64,000 nt of DNA from positions 24,035,001 to 24,099,000 of the forward strand of contig NC_065574.1 in NCBI RefSeq assembly GCF_937616625.2. The letters are read 5' to 3'. The stretch's first letter is position 1. Each line of letters opens with the position of its first letter. The translations under genes and the position numbers were made by a program. Below the pieces are notes generated by a model. The model was not told where the DNA came from, did no database searches, and was given only the letters and a program-made list of their open reading frames with translations. Below are positions 14,591 to 23,500 of this stretch, piece by piece. This stretch comes from Mercurialis annua (lineage: Eukaryota > Streptophyta > Magnoliopsida > Malpighiales > Euphorbiaceae).

Positions 14591-14843
14591 TAGGTGATTG
14601 GACCGATGCGTTAAAGAGACATGAGACGCGACATACTAATCTAGCGTCACTTTTCACGCACACTTTGTGTAATATATAACCTAACCATGCTTAGGTGTTT
14701 GGAACGACACGTTAAAGAGACTTGTGACGCGACATAAGCATAGTAATCGAAACGACGGGTTAAAGAGACTTGAAAAGGGACATATTAGTCCTGCTTCACT
14801 TTTTATGCACACTTTGCGTAATATAACCAAACAATGCGTAGGT

Positions 14844-16984
14844 TGTAATACCCCAAAATATTTAAGTATGTAAATGGGCCCACGTGTCCAGTGTTAAGTC
14901 GCCGGAATGGCGATATCGAAAAGATTTCCGAGAAAGTTAATAAATAAGTCCAAGTAGGTCAGTCTCGGGGAAATTAATTATGCGGAATTTAATATTATAT
15001 TCCAATTCTAAAGTTGGAATTGGAATTAGAAAAGAAAAATGTCAAGAAAGTCGCAAAATAAAGTACAGGGACTACAATGGTAATTTAGCCATATAAATCC
15101 CGAAGTGAAAATTATTTCGCCAAGATCCGCAAAATATTTTATAGTATTTATGGTGAAAGTTTCGGGTCAATCGGAGACCTTTTAAAATTTGGACGCGGAT
15201 ACGCTTTGGGCTAAATTGTAACTTTTGAAAAGTTTAAGGGCTAAAGTGAAAATTAGCCAATTAAGCCTCGAGATTAGAAATTGGAAGATTATTGACGGAA
15301 AGTAATAATCTTGTATTAGTATTATTTATTTTGATATAAATAATATGTAAGTAATCGAGTTAAAAGAATAATTTAACCGTTTGGTTAAATTAGAAAGTTT
15401 AAAAGAGAATTGGTTTAAGTTAAAGAAACGAAGGATCAAAGTTGTCAATTAGCCAAATGAATATAAAGAGATTTCCTTAAGAATAAGGAAAGGAATGATC
15501 AGATCATTCCAGAGAAAGAAGAGAAAGAAAGTGACGATGGATTCGATCCGCTGCGGTTTCGCCGTTTCTCGTCCGAATCGAGTGATTCTCGCGCCGTTGG
15601 ATCGAGAATTCGATCCTCTATCTTCCCCAAGCTTCGAATCAAGGTAAGTTTGAGGTTTTTGTTGCTGAAATTGAAGATAATAAGGCTGTTGTGTTGTGAT
15701 CAAATCGTATCAACCGTAATCACGTCGTTTTTGACGTTTTTGATGATTATTGAGTTGAATATTGTGTTATATTGATGTAGAACCATGTCGGAATGAGTTA
15801 GGGATGTCGGGAGCATGTCGAGATGATGTTTGGACCTGTTTAGGGGTGTCGCACGACGTGCGACTATGTCTCACGACGTGCGACATAGTTTCGCGACGCG
15901 ATCAAACTTAAAATCGACATAACTCCTTCGTTCGGACTCGGAATTGAGCGATTCTCGCGGCCACGGAACGAGGAAAGGATCCTCTATCATTTTACAGCCT
16001 CAAATCAAGATGTGACGGGCTATCAAGCTATGAGTATGACGAACCAAGGAGCTCGGCAGAGATTGACGGGCCAGTCTCTTGGAGCTTACGTTTGGATATA
16101 AGGAATAGCGGTCACTGTGAGTAGCAAATTACTTTCGCGTATTATTATTATTATAAAAGTTATTTTCATATATTATGAATGTTGTTATCAATACATCGCA
16201 TTTATATGATTTGTTTGTATGGGACTTTGTTATGTTTGATTGCTTTGATACATCAACCTTGTGGTGATGTTTATGGTCTGCATGATATATTAGATTGGTT
16301 TGTTTGAATCAGATACATCGGTTGGCTTTGCTATCGATGTCAGACATATCAGATACATCGGTTGGCTTCGCTATCAATGTCAGACGTATGAGATACATCG
16401 GTTGGCTTCGCTATCGATGTCAGGCATATAGGATACATCGGTTGGCTTCGCTATCGATGTCAGGCATGCAGGATACATCGGTTGGCTTCGCTATCGATGT
16501 CAGGAGGATGAGGTTAAGTACGATAGTTATGAAATGAAAAGCCATGAATTATATTCTGAGTATGCGATGTTGTAAATTTAATAATACCGTTAATAATTTG
16601 CATACTCACTCAGTATTTTCCCAAATACTGACCCCTCACTCTGATGTTTGCAGGTAGTAGAAGTCGGATCAGACAAACCATATTCATTGTGCCAGAAGTC
16701 GTTGGACTTGCACAAGTATGAGGTCCTAGAGCTGCAGTAGTCAATAGGAGTCAATAGCAGATTTGTGAATTGACTTCAAATGATTCATTTTAATGTAAAC
16801 TCTGATATGATATTTTAATATCTATAATTATATTATTTAAAAGAGTTTTCTGAAAATATTTTATATACAGTATTATACTTTTAAATGCGAAAATTTATTA
16901 GTGGTTTTAGGCTTGCTACGGGTTTTGGAACTACCACTCCCATTCCCTAGCGCCGGTCTCGGATCAATAATTTGGGTCGTGACA
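14844..16984 (+). repeat. LTR 1 (2141 bp)
   Basis: It starts TGTAATACCCC immediately after satellite TAGGT and ends GTGACA before the PBS. It is the only LTR with satellite on its left, so it marks the original 5' insertion point. It contains a dense run of short hairpins at 14999-15510, a CpG-rich hairpin pair at 15848-15889, the 40-bp repeat at 16312-16504 and an AT-rich stretch at 16790-16890 that may hold the core promoter or poly(A) region. Private variants include GGATCAATAA near the end, where the others read GGCTCAATAA. Confidence 0.93.
16312..16504 (+). repeat. 40-bp tandem repeat in LTR 1 (about 4.8 copies)
   Basis: A unit starting GATACATCGGTTGGCTTCGC repeats every 40 bp from 16312, 16352, 16392, 16432 and 16472. 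Each unit is a dyad, ACATCG...CGATGT, with a 14-nt middle. A diverged relative (GATACATCAACC...GGTGATGT) lies upstream at about 16247. The 80-codon open frame across the array is a consequence of the repeat lacking stops. Confidence 0.93.
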
Positions 16985-16988
16985 ATTG

Positions 16989-17000
16989 TGGTATCAGAGC
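16989..17000 (+). promoter_or_regulatory. Primer binding site, initiator tRNA-Met (unit 1)
   Basis: TGGTATCAGAGC, 4 nt after the LTR end, is the complement of the 3' end of plant initiator tRNA-Met and is the commonest PBS of plant LTR retroelements. It would prime minus-strand synthesis. Confidence 0.95.
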
Positions 17001-17464
17001 AGTTGGTCCAGTTACCTCTGCTAAGATGCGTTTGTCGGTCAAGTAACCTAGGAACTACTGCAGCTATAGAGTGAAGGTTTGTCTGATCCAGGTCGTTAGT
17101 GTGATTTGCTTTGTGATCAGTATGACAGATTGATTTGTGAAATATGTGTTTGCTTCTTATGACACGTGTATATGAGATACATACACGTATTTTCTTTTCG
17201 ATTGGATAGGCACGCATGATATGCCTATTGGAATGAAACTTCTAGGAGATGTATTGCCTCCTGTGAAAAGAATATAAATGATATGATTTTGATTTGATGT
17301 CATATATATGTGTGCTTAGCATCAGATAACGTGATAGATGCTATAGAATTTGATCGATCGAAATTTCAGAAAGAGTGAGAAGAAGGAATGCAAAGTTGTA
17401 GAAGTTGAAAAACTTTCCAGAAGCAGAGTTTAATGGTCTAGAGAACTTACAAAACTCGAAGTTT

Positions 17465-17482
17465 ATAACTTTTAAAAGTTAT
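17465..17482. repeat. Perfect 18-bp palindrome in internal 1
   Basis: ATAACTTTTAAAAGTTAT reads the same on both strands. It is one of the longest dyads in the hairpin-rich internal domain and is kept in the other units. Confidence 0.9.
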
Positions 17483-17991
17483 TTATTTAACGATTCTGAA
17501 AGCATAATTGTGCCTAGACCCCGATACAGAGATACATGATTGCCACGACATTGATAGAAATGCATCACTACATACATCAATACATGCATTAATAGGACAT
17601 GCATCATATGCATTATGTTCAGACGAAGAGGTGAGATGTGGCAACTCTTTGGGGATGAGAGACGTCATTACCCTAGTGCACAATTTTGCTAAGATTTAAA
17701 TGAAATTTTCAAATGAATCGTTTTATTTGAAAGAGTTTTCAAGAAGTTTTGTTTTTATGTAAGTATACCTAGACCAGAACTCTGTGATGAAAGTGAGATG
17801 CTCGCGAGCAAGCTGTGATCTAGGCTATGAGATGAATGAATACGTATAGTTGTGAGAACATAGGATTTGTGCCTCTAGCTAATGAATTTAGCCTGGATAG
17901 TAGATATGTGTTCGGATAATAAAACATATCTGATTAATGACGTATGATATGTATGTTATATTTTAATACTCTTGATGTTTGATTAATTCCA

Positions 17992-18010
17992 TGTGAGCAG
18001 AATGCTCACA
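17992..18010. repeat. Perfect hairpin, 8-bp stem and 3-nt loop
   Basis: TGTGAGCA-GAA-TGCTCACA. It is a representative member of the chain of hairpins. Neighbours are at 17902-17931 (8-bp stem), 18112-18136 (9-bp stem, 7-nt loop) and 18289-18310 (7-bp stem), the last nested inside an 8-bp outer pair at 18252-18259 and 18315-18322. Confidence 0.88.
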
Positions 18011-19203
18011 AGACTTAAGTTACAATACGTAATCAAGGAAATCTAGGGAACACTGATTTTCTTGAATCTGGTCAACATAGATGCTTATAGTTACGATAGT
18101 AATATGCGTGTAACATATACAACGTGAGTATATGTTTTGATAATTTGCTAAGTCTACGATGAGTTAGAACACTAAGAAGACTTGCAATAAGAGACGTGAT
18201 CATAGAAGGCCGAAAGGAAGGAGATGTTCATAAAGTCTAGCGTACGTGGACAGCGATTAGTCGTGATGATTAGTAGGTATTGTATTTTAAGGAATTTATC
18301 AGTATTCCTTTATATAATCGCTATACTATGAACAAAGAACTGCGCGAACGCGTGCTGTTGCACAACAAGTATATGAGGCGCGAGAAGAAGATCGAGGTAA
18401 TAAAAGTGAATGCAACCTAGTCCAACTAGCCAGTAGAGGCCAGAAACGAGATGAAGGTTAATAGGAACCTAACAAGATAAAGTGGGAATATACAGGCATC
18501 GGGAGTGCCGCAGTAATCCAACGTCGTTATGAATCAGTTAGCTGTAAAAGCAACTGATATAAGGAATTGTGTACCAATAATAGGACAATGGATATAAAGA
18601 CAGTATTGACGTGAAGAAAGGAACACATATAGAGGTTGATAGTGGTACACATAAGTTTAGATTAAAAGAGTTTGACAGATCAAGCGGTATGCTAGATCCT
18701 CTAGGAGAAGTAAAGTGAGATGCTCGTACACACCGAGCGAATGAAGAATAAACAGTAATGACGATTAAGATGTCGATGAAAGGTTCAACCTATGATCAGT
18801 TTCGACAAGCAATTGGAGCAGTGATAGACCAAATAATACGAACTAAGTTTGTGACCCGACTTGGGAAATTCTTTCTTCCATTAGCTCCGATTAAGGATAA
18901 TCGGAAAGATCAAAGTAATGAGATCAGGAGGTATGATGTAAATGAATGATTGAAGTATACAATAAGAAAGAGCGATCTCGATAAGCAACAAGAACCGTAA
19001 TCGGTGGATTGAGGGTTGAAATTTCCACCTCTAGGTTTTTATTATGAAACGGAATAGTAGGTTGTGAAAGGTACAAATGTAATGGATGTTTGTGGAGTGC
19101 TAAACCTTAAACTTCAAATTAGATCAAGTAAAGAGTAAAGTGTATAATGTGATTGATATAGAAGAGTGATTAGAATCCTTAGAGGATTAAGATGTGTTAG
19201 ACA

Positions 19204-19223
19204 TGATCAAACTTATTTGATCA
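19204..19223. repeat. Perfect hairpin, 8-bp stem and 4-nt loop
   Basis: TGATCAAA-CTTA-TTTGATCA. A perfect 14-bp palindrome, TCAGACTAGTCTGA, follows at 19276-19289. An 8-bp-stem hairpin (TCCGATTA-AGGA-TAATCGGA) precedes it at 18886-18905. Confidence 0.88.
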
Positions 19224-19284
19224 ATTCCCAGAAAAAGACCCTCATGAAGGGGACTTTGGAAAAAAAAAAAAGTTGTCAGACTAG

Positions 19285-19518
19285 TCTGATGTCGAGGAGT
19301 ACTGGAGTGAGCATTTCCAGTTCAGTGTACAGAATTATCGCAATCTGAGGAAGGATGCAGAGATAGCTCGTGGTCAGGCACAAGTGGCTCTGAATCAGGT
19401 TAAGAGGCAAATGTGATCCTTATCACAAGGAATGCTACCAGTGGGACTGTATTCCACTGACTTTCTGCGTATGGTCGAGGGAATGTCGAAGGTACAGGAC
19501 GTGTATGATAAAGTATAA
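19285..19518 (+). pseudogene. Possible coding remnant in internal 1 (low confidence)
   Basis: One frame reads from just after a TAG at 19282 to a TAA at 19516-19518 with a single in-frame TGA. It gives a protein-like composition beginning DVEEYWSEHFQFS and, after the stop, LPVGLYSTDFLRMVEG. The stretch is denser in G and C than its surroundings. I do not recognise the family. It could be the last trace of a gag or of a captured host gene, or it could be chance. The other three units carry the same stretch with few changes. Confidence 0.3.
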
Positions 19519-20924
19519 GGATACAAAAGTAGATTATGGATAATAAGAAATCAGTTAAGGTAATTAGAGTTAAGACAAGTATGGATAACCTGCGTATAAC
19601 GCAAGGAACTCGATAAGAATAATCGAGGAAAAGGAAAGAGAAAAGTCATGTGGAGAATTGACAAGGAGCTTAAAGAAATGGAACTCTATGTAGTCGCGTA
19701 TAAGTAGAAACAAAGAAGGATAAAGAGGACAGAGACATATGATCGAAATCACTGACAGTTAAGATGTTAGTAAAGGTACAACAGTACAGTATGTGAGTAA
19801 TCGAGAGTGCACTACGTCGATAATTCAGGTAAAGGAAACTGCAACCTATTATTTAATTGGTAATCAACGTTAAAGCGCTAAAACAAGAAATATCAGAAAT
19901 ACGAGAAACGACAGAGATGATACCAGTATAAGATCGGCTTTACAGACGGCCATGACGACAGTACAAATACGATAAGACGATGCGTATACGATTAAGAATG
20001 CACTACATCGGGAAATTCAATAGAAGAAAGCCACAATTCTCTATTAAAGATCGATGTTGTGGATATTAAAAGCAAGTAGTACACGATGTACAAGATGCGG
20101 TGAGGAGGAAAGAAAAGAATGCAATAGAAGACGATCAAGAAACACAATAAGAGCGTGAATAAGGAACGCAAGAAGAATACCATAGGATTATAGCATTTAG
20201 ACTATTCATCCTATTGGTTGGTTAAGGACAAGAAATCAAAGGAAAATTACGAAGAAGATATAGCTAAGAAAGAGTTGGATTATGGCGATAAATACTAAAA
20301 GCATCTTTATATGTCAAGAAGACGACAGAGAAAAGGAAAGCGTAAATGAAACAAGAAAGGATGATGAATAGAAAGATTAAGCATGAAGCAAGTAACGACG
20401 TCATCAAAGGACATTCTGATGTAAGTATATAGTTGAAAGAGGATTAAGATCCTCATTTAAGGATTATAAGCAAAGAAAGCTTACCAGAGCATTGGTCACA
20501 CGCTGTCTTATTAAGATAAGAATTCAAAGACCAATATGACGATCCTATCTGGTTGCAAACCAGATTGATGAAATAGATTGACGTGAAGTAAATAAGAATA
20601 AGGAATTTCAAGAATAGCGCGTTGCGCTAAAGAAAAGGAAGTAGGCCAATAAACATACGAGATATATATTGACGCAAGAAGTAAGGCAAGTAAGCCCTAC
20701 AAGGAAAATAAACAAAGACCTTATAAGGATACGTCCTGAGGATTCACCTCATAGATAATCATGATTAGTGATGATAGCGAAAGAATCTTCATACGAGAAG
20801 TGAAGCAACGAGATAAAAGGAGATAACAGATAGTGGGATAAAATCCTAGTACTATTATGAATAACAATGGGACGACAGCAACAGCAATATAAACGAAACT
20901 ACATAAGTAAAGAAGCATGAACTA

Positions 20925-20947
20925 ATTGAGTATTCACATTACTCAAT
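20925..20947. repeat. Perfect hairpin, 8-bp stem and 7-nt loop
   Basis: ATTGAGTA-TTCACAT-TACTCAAT. Further members of the chain downstream are 21056-21072 (ATGACAA-AGA-TTGTCAT), 21160-21177 (TGTCAGT-GATA-ACTGACA) and 21308-21327 (AAAATTCG-AGGA-CGAATTTT). Upstream is 20547-20565 (ATCTGGTT-GCA-AACCAGAT). Confidence 0.88.
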
Positions 20948-21330
20948 AAGGAATGATGGTAAGATCATACGTATTGAACAAAAGTAAGCAATCAAGAATA
21001 GAGAACCGTAAGCATAGATGAATATGACTAGTATCATCATAAAGGAAGATGTTGAATGACAAAGATTGTCATCTTTAGTGATAAGACGTCATTAAGACGA
21101 ACTACCATTTGATATCAGCAAGGAACTGAAAGTTCAAAGAGAAGAATCAAAAGTAAGGTTGTCAGTGATAACTGACATCAAAGTGCAAGAAGTACAAAAA
21201 TTGGAATGACGATTCCTTGCGCTGACCAGTATAGTAAAATGAACACGGTATCCCTACTATGAATAAGATTCTAGATGTAAAGAGGATTAAAGTAAGAAAA
21301 GAATATGAAAATTCGAGGACGAATTTTTAT

Positions 21331-21343
21331 AAGGGGGGAAGAA
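21331..21343 (+). promoter_or_regulatory. Polypurine tract (unit 1)
   Basis: AAGGGGGGAAGAA directly abuts the TGTAATACCCC start of LTR 2. This is the expected site of plus-strand priming. It sits 3 bp after the AAAATTCG-AGGA-CGAATTTT hairpin. Confidence 0.92.
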
Positions 21344-23484
21344 TGTAATACCCCAAAATATTTAAGTATGTAAATGGGCCCACGTGTCCAGTGTTAAGTC
21401 GCCGAAATGGCGATATCGAAAAGATTTCCGAGAAAGTTAATAAATAAGTCCAAGTAGGTCGGTCTCGGGGAAATTAATTATGCGGAATTTAATATTATAT
21501 TCCAATTCTAAAGTTGGAATTGGAATTAGAAAAGAAAAATGTCAAGAAAGTCGCAAAATAAAGTACAGGGACTACAATGGTAATTTAGCCATATAAATCC
21601 CGAAGTGAAAATTGTTTCGCCAAGATCCGCGAAATATTTTATAGTATTTATGGTGAAAGTTTCGGGTCAATCGGAGACCTTTTAAAATTTGGACGCGGAT
21701 ACGCTTTGGGCTAAATTGTAACTTTTAAAAAGTTTAAGGGCAAAAGTGCAAATTAGCCAATTAAGCCTCGAGATTAGAAATTGGAAGATTATTGACGGAA
21801 AGTAATAATCTTGTATTAGTATTATTTATTTTGATATAAATAATATGTAAGTAATCGAGTTAAAAGAATAATTTAACCGTTTGGTTAAATTAGAAAGTTT
21901 AAAAGAGAATTGGTTTAAGTTAAAGAAACGAAGGATCAAAGTTGTCAATTAGCCAAATGAATATAAAGAGATTTCCTTAAGAATAAGGAAAGGAATGATC
22001 AGATCATTCCAGAGAAAGAAGAGAAAGAAAGTGACGATGGATTCGATCCGCTGCGGTTTCGCCGTTTCTCGTCCGAATCGAGTGATTCTCGCGCCGTTGG
22101 ATCGAGAATTTGATCCTCTATCTTCCCCAAGCTTCGAATCAAGGTAAGTTTGAGGTTTTTGTTGCTGAAATTGAAGATAATAAGGCTGTTGTGTTGTGAT
22201 CGAATCGTATCAACCGTAATCACGTCGTTTTTGACGTTTTTGATGATTATTGAGTTGAATATTGTGTTATATTGATGTAGAACCATGTCGGAATGAGTTA
22301 GGGATGTCGGGAGCATGTCGAGATGATGTTTGGACCTGTTTAGGGGTGTCGCACGACGTGCGACTATGTCTCACGACGTGCGACATAGTTTCGCGACGCG
22401 ATCAAACTTAAAATCGACATAACTCCTTCGTTCAGACTCGGAATTGAGCGATTCTCGCGGCCACGGAACGAGGAAAGTATCCTCTATCATTTTACAGCCT
22501 CAAATCAAGATGTGACGGGCTATCAAGTTATGAGTATGACGAACCAAGGAGCTCGGCAGAGATTGACGGGCCAGTCTCTTGGAGCTTACGTTCGGATATA
22601 AGGAATAGCGGTCACTGTGAGTAGCAAATTACTTTCGCGTATTATTATTATTATAAAAGTTATTTTCATATATTATGAATGTTGTTATCAATACATCGCA
22701 TTTATATGATTTGTTTGTATGGGACTTTGTTATGTTTGATTGCTTTGATACATCAACCTTGTGGTGATGTTTATGGTCTGCATGATATATTAGATTGGTT
22801 TGTTTGAATCAGATACATCGGTTGGCTTTGCTATCGATGTCAGACATATCAGATACATCGGTTGGCTTCGCTATCGATGTCAGACGTATGAGATACATCG
22901 GTTGGCTTCGCTATCGATGCCAGGCATATAGGATACATCGGTTGGCTTCGCTATCGATGTCAGGCATGCAGGATACATCGGTTGGCTTCGCTATCGATGT
23001 CAGGAGGATGAGGTTAAGTACGATAGTTATAAAATGAAAAGCCATGAATTATATTCTGAGTATGCGATGTTGTAAATTTAATAATACCGTTAATAATTTG
23101 CATACTCACTCAGTATTTTCCCAAATACTGACCCCTCACTCTGATGTTTGCAGGTAGTAGAAGTCGGATCAGACAAACCATATTCATTGTGCCAGAAGTC
23201 GTTGGACTTGCACAAGTATGAGGTCCTAGAGCTGTAGTAGTCAATAGGAGTCAATAGCAGATTTGTGAATTGACTTCAAATGATTCATTTTAATGTAAAC
23301 TCTGATATGATATTTTAATATCTATAATTATATCATTTAAAAGAGTTTTCTGAAAATATTTTATATACAGTATTATACTTTTAAATGCGAAAATTTATTA
23401 GTGGTTTTAGGCTTGCTACGAGTTTTGGAACTACCACTCCCATTCCCTATCGCCGGTCTCGGCTCAATAATTTGGGTCGTGACA
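21344..23484 (+). repeat. LTR 2 (2141 bp), shared by units 1 and 2
   Basis: It has the same length and boundaries as LTR 1. Private differences include CTACGAGTTTTGG, CCCTATCGCC and GTTACCTTTGC around its 3' end. It serves both as the 3' LTR of unit 1 and the 5' LTR of unit 2. A 40-bp repeat block lies at 22812-23004. Confidence 0.92.
22812..23004 (+). repeat. 40-bp tandem repeat in LTR 2
   Basis: Same five-step array as in LTR 1, with isolated substitutions (for example a unit ending CGATGCCAGG). Confidence 0.92.
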
Positions 23485-23488
23485 ATTG

Positions 23489-23500
23489 TGGTATCAGAGC
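23489..23500 (+). promoter_or_regulatory. Primer binding site (unit 2)
   Basis: TGGTATCAGAGC, 4 nt after the end of LTR 2; intact. Confidence 0.94.

Larger units (their letters stand above)
1..14843 (+). repeat. Satellite array A, forward orientation (99-bp and 48-bp units)
   Basis: The block consists of diverged tandem copies of a 99-bp unit mixed with a 48-bp unit. The long unit reads GACGCGACATACTAATCTAG, then a CACTTTTCACGCACACTTTG core, then ATAACCTAACCATGCTTAGG, then the ACGACGCGTTAAAGAGACTT box. The short unit has the same outer parts but lacks about 51 bp in the middle and carries AAGCATGGTAATCG instead. By eye there are about 50 short units and roughly 120 long ones here. Each long unit holds a dyad ACCTAA-n6-TTAGGT and an ACGCGT palindrome. 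Copies differ by scattered substitutions and small indels. Open frames of 60-85 codons on both strands arise because both unit lengths are multiples of three; they are not genes. No transposase or other coding sequence is visible. Confidence 0.95.
16985..21343 (+). mobile_element. Internal domain 1 (4359 bp, no gag-pol)
   Basis: This is the region between LTR 1 and LTR 2. It begins with the PBS and ends with the polypurine tract. No reverse transcriptase, integrase, protease or gag motif is visible in any frame, and frames rarely exceed 65 codons. The longest protein-like stretch is at 19285-19518, with one in-frame stop. The sequence is AT-rich and holds many short perfect hairpins. Variants private to this copy include AAAGACCAAT (others ACGACCAAT) and GAATTGACAAGG (others GAATTGGCAAGG). 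Confidence 0.9.

Noticed and set aside
1..14843. Many open frames of 60-85 codons on both strands (for example 258-464, 7034-7282, 13588-13836)
   Set aside because: They are repeats of 33- and 16-residue phrases generated because 99 and 48 are multiples of three. They appear on both strands and lack any conserved protein signature.
15848..15906. Similarity between the CpG-rich LTR segment (GCGACATAGTTTCGCGACGCG) and satellite GACGCGACATAGT
   Set aside because: The longest shared run is only about 10 bases. With many satellite variants available, this is within chance and does not support common origin.
16295..16537. 80-codon frame with repeated HRLASLSMSG-like phrases in each LTR
   Set aside because: It is created by the 40-bp tandem repeat, which has no stop in any frame; the three frames cycle through the array.
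16873..17217. 114-codon minus-strand frame repeated in each unit
   Set aside because: It overlaps the LTR end, the PBS and the leader on the opposite strand to element transcription and shows no family signature. Its conservation only reflects the copying of the units.
21999..22316. 105-codon minus-strand frame in the LTRs
   Set aside because: It lies antisense in LTR hairpin DNA. The composition is low-complexity near the ends and no domain is seen.
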